A stretch of 36,354 nt of DNA from Bifidobacterium leontopitheci (lineage in GTDB: Bacteria; Actinomycetota; Actinomycetes; Actinomycetales; Bifidobacteriaceae), in the NCBI RefSeq assembly GCF_009193355.1, contig NZ_WBVT01000032.1, forward strand, positions 1 through 36,354, read 5' to 3'. The notes beneath the pieces are model-generated. The model was not told where the DNA came from. It was given only the letters and a program-made list of their open reading frames with translations, and ran no database searches. A program made the position numbers and the translations under genes. This document shows, piece after piece, positions 32,865 to 36,354 of this stretch. Position 1 is the stretch's first letter. The number at the start of each line of letters is the position of its first letter.

Positions 32865-32997
32865 GCGAGATGTGGGTGTTTTGTCTGAGCACCTTCGTCG
32901 ACACCATAATTGAAGAATGGCTTGATTCCAACGATTTTCACACTCACCCACGTGCCGGCACCGTGATTTTCGCCAAACAAAACACCCACATCTCGCG
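32865..32997. mobile_element. 133-bp inverted-repeat element, copy 2 (MITE-like)
   Basis: Same length, same orientation and the same 19-bp terminal inverted repeats as the copy at 31406-31538, with three substitutions. It lies about 200 bases upstream of the DUF559 start, so the gene sits between two direct copies. The rest of 32666-33181 is A+T-rich near 32700-32830, likely holding the nuclease promoter, and ends with a terminator. Confidence 0.8.
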
Positions 32998-33085
32998 TAG
33001 TAGCCCGCCAGCGCAGTCAAGCCATCGGCAAAACGACGCTGTTTCAGCGGTTTATTGGGCAGGTGCGGCACGCATGATATATATA

Positions 33086-33119
33086 AGCCTCTGCCTGTCA
33101 GTCACGGCAGGCAGAGGCT
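33086..33119 (-). terminator. Terminator of the glycosyltransferase gene
   Basis: Minus strand: AGCCTCTGCCTG pairs perfectly with CAGGCAGAGGCT and is followed by TATATATAT. It lies about 60 bases after the stop at 33182. Confidence 0.7.
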
Positions 33120-33181
33120 CTCAACAATCACAGCGAAGGCGCACACCACAACCCGCTCCCGCCGAGGCGCCTCTACTTGAG

Positions 33182-34264
33182 CTACTTGAGCGGAGGCATG
33201 GGCTGCCAGTCGGGGTCGTGCAGCAGCTTGCGCGAATCCCACCAGCCCTTGGCGATCTGCACCAGACCCGTGCGCACATGCTCGCGATCCACCATGACGA
33301 GGCGGATCACCTCTTTGGCGGCGGTGGCGATGGTGCCAAGCGCGAACAGGGTCGGCCTGAAGTCGCCGTGCACCATGAAGTACCGGGCCATATAGCCGCG
33401 GTTGCGCAGGATGTGGTAGCGGTTCATGTCGGAGGTGGAGTTGAGCTGGCGCAGTCCGCCGATGTCCCAGTTGCCGATTTCGCGCGTGCGGCGCATGACC
33501 ACATCCGGCACGACAATCGGATTGGTGACCTTGCTCGCCAGATAGCCGTACATCGTGTCGTCCCAGTAGATGAAAAAGCGCGGATCCGGGTAGCCGATCT
33601 TCTCGACGACGCGACGGCGGAACAGCGCACCCTCGAAGCACATCGTGTCCATCACGCGGTAACCGGCCGACCCGAACGCCGCCGGGGCGATCGGGTTCGG
33701 GATGCCCAGCGGCACGATGAAATCGTACTGCCAGTAGAACGGGCCGCCGTCGAAGTCGAGCTTGCTGCCCTGGATCACATCATGGTCGCGACCCCATCGG
33801 GCGAGCTTGCCGATGCCGTCCGGCAGCACGGCCACGTCGTCGTCCATAACCCAGAACCATTCCGCGCCTAGCTCGTACGCTTTCTTCACGCCGGCGGAGA
33901 AGCCGCCCGCGCCGCCGAGGTTGTCGGTCTGCGGCGCGTAGACCACACGGTCCGTGCCGCCGTCCGCGTCCGGCTGGTCGTCGGTGCCGCCCCACTGCTC
34001 GGCGATCTTCGCGCGGAAGTCGTCGACCATGGCGGCGGTTTCGTCGCTGTGCTCGTTGTCGACGATGACGATGCGCCACGGCGCGTCCGCCAGCTGCAGG
34101 TACGAGTCGAGCAGTTCGGTGAGCAGCTGCTGGCGCTTGTAGGTGACCACTACGAGGGCGAGTTTGTCGAGCGTGGGACGGCCGCCGCCTGCGACCGGGC
34201 GGCTGTCGGCGTGGCGGCCGTGCGCAGGCTTGCTGATGGGGTTCGCTGTTGTCATGGTTTCCAT
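33182..34264 (-). CDS. Family 2 glycosyltransferase
   Basis: 360 residues. The GT-A fold starts with LALVVVTYKRQQLLTELL, followed by IVIVDNEHSDE, NLGGAGGFSAGVKKA, the metal-binding VMDDDVAV, and FIYWDDTMYGYLASK near the acceptor site. It has no clear membrane helix. It transfers a sugar from an NDP-sugar to a surface polysaccharide or glycolipid. The NLGGAGGFSAG motif and DDD resemble galactofuranosyl and rhamnosyl transferases of actinobacterial cell walls, and glf and rml genes are in the same window, so UDP-galactofuranose or dTDP-rhamnose are candidate donors (inference). Start could be ATG 34264 or 34255; neither has a strong ribosome binding site. Confidence 0.88.
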   Translation of the reverse strand: METMTTANPISKPAHGRHADSRPVAGGGRPTLDKLALVVVTYKRQQLLTELLDSYLQLADAPWRIVIVDNEHSDETAAMVDDFRAKIAEQWGGTDDQPDADGGTDRVVYAPQTDNLGGAGGFSAGVKKAYELGAEWFWVMDDDVAVLPDGIGKLARWGRDHDVIQGSKLDFDGGPFYWQYDFIVPLGIPNPIAPAAFGSAGYRVMDTMCFEGALFRRRVVEKIGYPDPRFFIYWDDTMYGYLASKVTNPIVVPDVVMRRTREIGNWDIGGLRQLNSTSDMNRYHILRNRGYMARYFMVHGDFRPTLFALGTIATAAKEVIRLVMVDREHVRTGLVQIAKGWWDSRKLLHDPDWQPMPPLK

Positions 34265-34423
34265 TCTTGCACGCTTTGTTGTGGAGGTTGTGGAGATGGG
34301 CGGGATGGGGGGCGATTGATATGGCACCGAGCTTAGCGCGGGGCGACGGTCACGCCGGTCAGCCGCGCCGTTCGCCTGACGGCCCGGCACTGCGCGATGC
34401 AAGGCACGTCAATCCGCCAGACC

Positions 34424-34485
34424 ATCCCCACCCGCTTCGCGGGAGCCCCAGCCAGCCGGGCAGCGTCCTTCCGCCGAGGGAGACA
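34424..34485. repeat. Degenerate CTCCC-family repeat
   Basis: Contains CCCCACCCGCTTCGCGGGAG and CCGCCGAGGGAG, fragments of the composite hairpin repeat seen at 5448-5630, 7679-7970 and 15596-15640. It lies between two minus-strand genes. Confidence 0.45.
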
Positions 34486-34490
34486 TTGTA

Positions 34491-36354
34491 CTAGTCGGAG
34501 GATCCTGACGTATCGGAACTATCGGAATCATCGGAATCATCAGCACTGCTGGAGCCGGAATCCGACGACTGCGAACCGTCCGAATCGCCGCTGTCGTCCG
34601 TCTCGTCCGGCGCGGGGTCGCCCGGCTCCTGGCCGCGCGTCACGACCGTCTCGTCACGGTAGTCGGACGTGTCCACGTGCCACATCATCCACTTCATGGC
34701 CGTGTGGTCACACCGGGAGTTGTCGTCGTCGTCCGGCAGATCGGTGTAGTCGCCGACGGTCTTGCCGTTCTCGTCCACGGCGATCTGCTCGTCGGTGGTT
34801 TTCGCGTAGATCTGCTTGGTGAGGTAGTTGATGCCCTTGAAGCCTTCGGCGTCGAGCAGGAGCCGTGCCCACTGGCCGCCGTTGAGCACTTCGGACGCCT
34901 TGAGGTCCGGCGAGAGGATGAACGCGCGCTTGGAGTCGTCGGACTCGTTCCACTGGAAGTACATGGAGCCGTCGGAGAACTGGTCGACGTCGCTGAACGA
35001 GCCGAAATCCCCCAGCGAGACCTTCAGCAGGCTTTCGACCGTGGACAGTTTGCCGGTACTGGCGTCGAGCACGATCGGCCTGGTGTATCCGTAGTCCGGC
35101 TGCAGCACGTACTTGCCGCCGCCCATGCGCCAGAAGCCCCTTACGTAGCAGTCGGTGTCCTTGTCGCTGGTCTTGCAGTAGTTGCGCGGGAACGCGGCGA
35201 CCTCCTTGTTGGAGTCGACGGCGTACAGGTGGTAGGACGTGTCCTTGACCAGATACGTGTCGTACACGGTGTACGACTTGACTTCCACGTCGTCCTTGTT
35301 GAGCGACTGGTAGCCGCTGCTGTCCTTGTCGATGTGCGTCTTGTCCTGGAACGTCTGCAGCGTCTCGGCTTTCGGTGCGCCGCGGCGCAATCCCATGACC
35401 TGCATGTGGTCGACGGTCTGCGTGGATTCGTAGTCGCGGCCGTTGAGCTTCGCCTTGGTTTCGGTCTGCCATGTCTTCATCACGGCGACGCGGTCGTTCG
35501 ACTGGCTGAGGACCTCGAACTTGTAGTCCTGCTGCTGGTTGATGAGGTTGTCCTCTTCGGTGCGCAGGTCGATGCGCTTCGAGATCTTGCCGTTCTTCAC
35601 GTTGACTTCGTGCGCGAACAGGTGCACGGTTTCGGGCGTGGTGCCGACCGCTTTCGTCTTGACCGCGTAGATGACGAACACGGCCGGCTCGTCGCCGTAC
35701 GTGGCCGCGACGACCGGCTCGGAGTAGACTTTCTCGCCGCTTTCGAGCATGTTCACGTCGATTTCGGTGGAGGCGTCGAGTTCGGGCGTCCACACGCCGA
35801 ACGCGTACTTGCCGGAGTCGGAGTCGTCGTCGCTGCTGGAGCTGCTGGACGAGTCGTCGTCGGAGCCGCGGATGCCGGTGGGTTCGGAGTTCGCGCCGGA
35901 CGCGCATGCGATGGCGTCGGTCACCATCGCGCCGCCGCTCCAGTGCCAGTCGTCGGCGGTGTTGTTGTCGCACGTGAAGTCGGTCATGGTGACTTCGCTG
36001 ACGGCTTTCTTCACCGGTTCCTCGGTGGTTTCCTTGGGTGCGGACGTCGTTTTTTTCTTGGGTTTTGCGGTGGTCGTCTTGCTGGTGGCCGTGGTTTTCG
36101 CGGCGGCGTTCTGGTGGTTCTTCCAGATGAAGTATCCGGCGACGCCGCCGGCGATGAGCGCGACGACGACCACTGCCGCGATGATGATGGTGATGATGCG
36201 GCGGCGTTTGCGCTGCTGCGGGGTGAGCGGCTTCTTGCCGGGTTTGTTGGGGTTGTTGGGTTTGCCGTTTGCGGGGGCGGCCGGATTGGAGGGGGCGGCC
36301 GGGCCGCCGGGAACGGCAGAAGCACTTGGGGCGGCCGGGCCGCCCCCTCCAATC
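34491..36354 (-). CDS. Single-pass membrane protein with large outer domain (N-terminus beyond the window)
   Basis: The frame is open from the right edge, so the visible 620 or so residues lack the start. The visible N-terminal part is Pro/Ala/Gly/Asn-rich, then KPLTPQQRKRRR and a membrane helix (IITIIIAAVVVVALIAGG). Outside is a Lys/Thr-rich stalk, a domain with a conserved-looking CDNN...ACASG pair of Cys, an Asp/Ser stretch, and a beta-rich domain (VLDASTGKLSTVESLL, FSDGSMYFQWNESDD) recalling beta-propeller sensors. It ends in a low-complexity Asp/Ser/Gly tail. Its architecture parallels the zinc-ribbon protein at 15650-18415, so a zinc ribbon may lie beyond the edge. An internal GTG at 36173 is not the start. 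Confidence 0.75.
   Translation of the reverse strand, partial: IGGGGPAAPSASAVPGGPAAPSNPAAPANGKPNNPNKPGKKPLTPQQRKRRRIITIIIAAVVVVALIAGGVAGYFIWKNHQNAAAKTTATSKTTTAKPKKKTTSAPKETTEEPVKKAVSEVTMTDFTCDNNTADDWHWSGGAMVTDAIACASGANSEPTGIRGSDDDSSSSSSSDDDSDSGKYAFGVWTPELDASTEIDVNMLESGEKVYSEPVVAATYGDEPAVFVIYAVKTKAVGTTPETVHLFAHEVNVKNGKISKRIDLRTEEDNLINQQQDYKFEVLSQSNDRVAVMKTWQTETKAKLNGRDYESTQTVDHMQVMGLRRGAPKAETLQTFQDKTHIDKDSSGYQSLNKDDVEVKSYTVYDTYLVKDTSYHLYAVDSNKEVAAFPRNYCKTSDKDTDCYVRGFWRMGGGKYVLQPDYGYTRPIVLDASTGKLSTVESLLKVSLGDFGSFSDVDQFSDGSMYFQWNESDDSKRAFILSPDLKASEVLNGGQWARLLLDAEGFKGINYLTKQIYAKTTDEQIAVDENGKTVGDYTDLPDDDDNSRCDHTAMKWMMWHVDTSDYRDETVVTRGQEPGDPAPDETDDSGDSDGSQSSDSGSSSADDSDDSDSSDTSGSSD

Overview
The window looks like chromosomal DNA of a GC-rich Bifidobacterium. 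Evidence: a fused RmlC-RmlD enzyme next to RmlB, a UDP-galactopyranose mutase, a long archaeal/fungal-type aspartate-semialdehyde dehydrogenase, strong GGAGG-type ribosome binding sites, and membrane proteins built as zinc ribbon, Pro/Ala-rich linker, one membrane segment and outer domains. The genus is inferred from gene content; no search was run.

Layout. 1-2612 is a worn accessory segment beside a tRNA-Ser(GGA) gene: the end of one gene, an A+T-richer membrane protein, a BglII-like nuclease remnant abutting a short-chain dehydrogenase remnant, and a DUF3800 gene. 3120-9884 holds a small hypothetical gene, an aldo/keto reductase, a MarR regulator and a two-subunit ABC exporter with one degenerate ATP site. 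10059-15179 holds glf, a TrhA/hemolysin III membrane protein, rmlB and rmlCD: precursors for galactofuranose- and rhamnose-containing surface polysaccharide, matched by a family 2 glycosyltransferase at 33182-34264. 15650-18415 is a large zinc-ribbon/PASTA membrane protein, and a protein of related architecture runs off the right edge. 19142-19762 is a DUF5701 gene.

19971-27291 is the most unusual part: three paralogous lipoproteins, two paralogous small secreted proteins arranged as a tandem secreted-protein/lipoprotein cassette, and, divergently, a three-gene MacAB-like efflux system whose adaptor carries a peptidoglycan-binding domain. 27851-31302 holds asd and a membrane-anchored polysaccharide deacetylase. 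31406-32997 is a DUF559 nuclease gene bracketed by two nearly identical 133-bp inverted-repeat elements.

The intergenic DNA is very rich in palindromic repeats. At least six sequence families are visible, most of them in tandem hairpin arrays in which each locus is dominated by one family. No transposase is visible. All identities, spacings and residue numbers were counted by eye.
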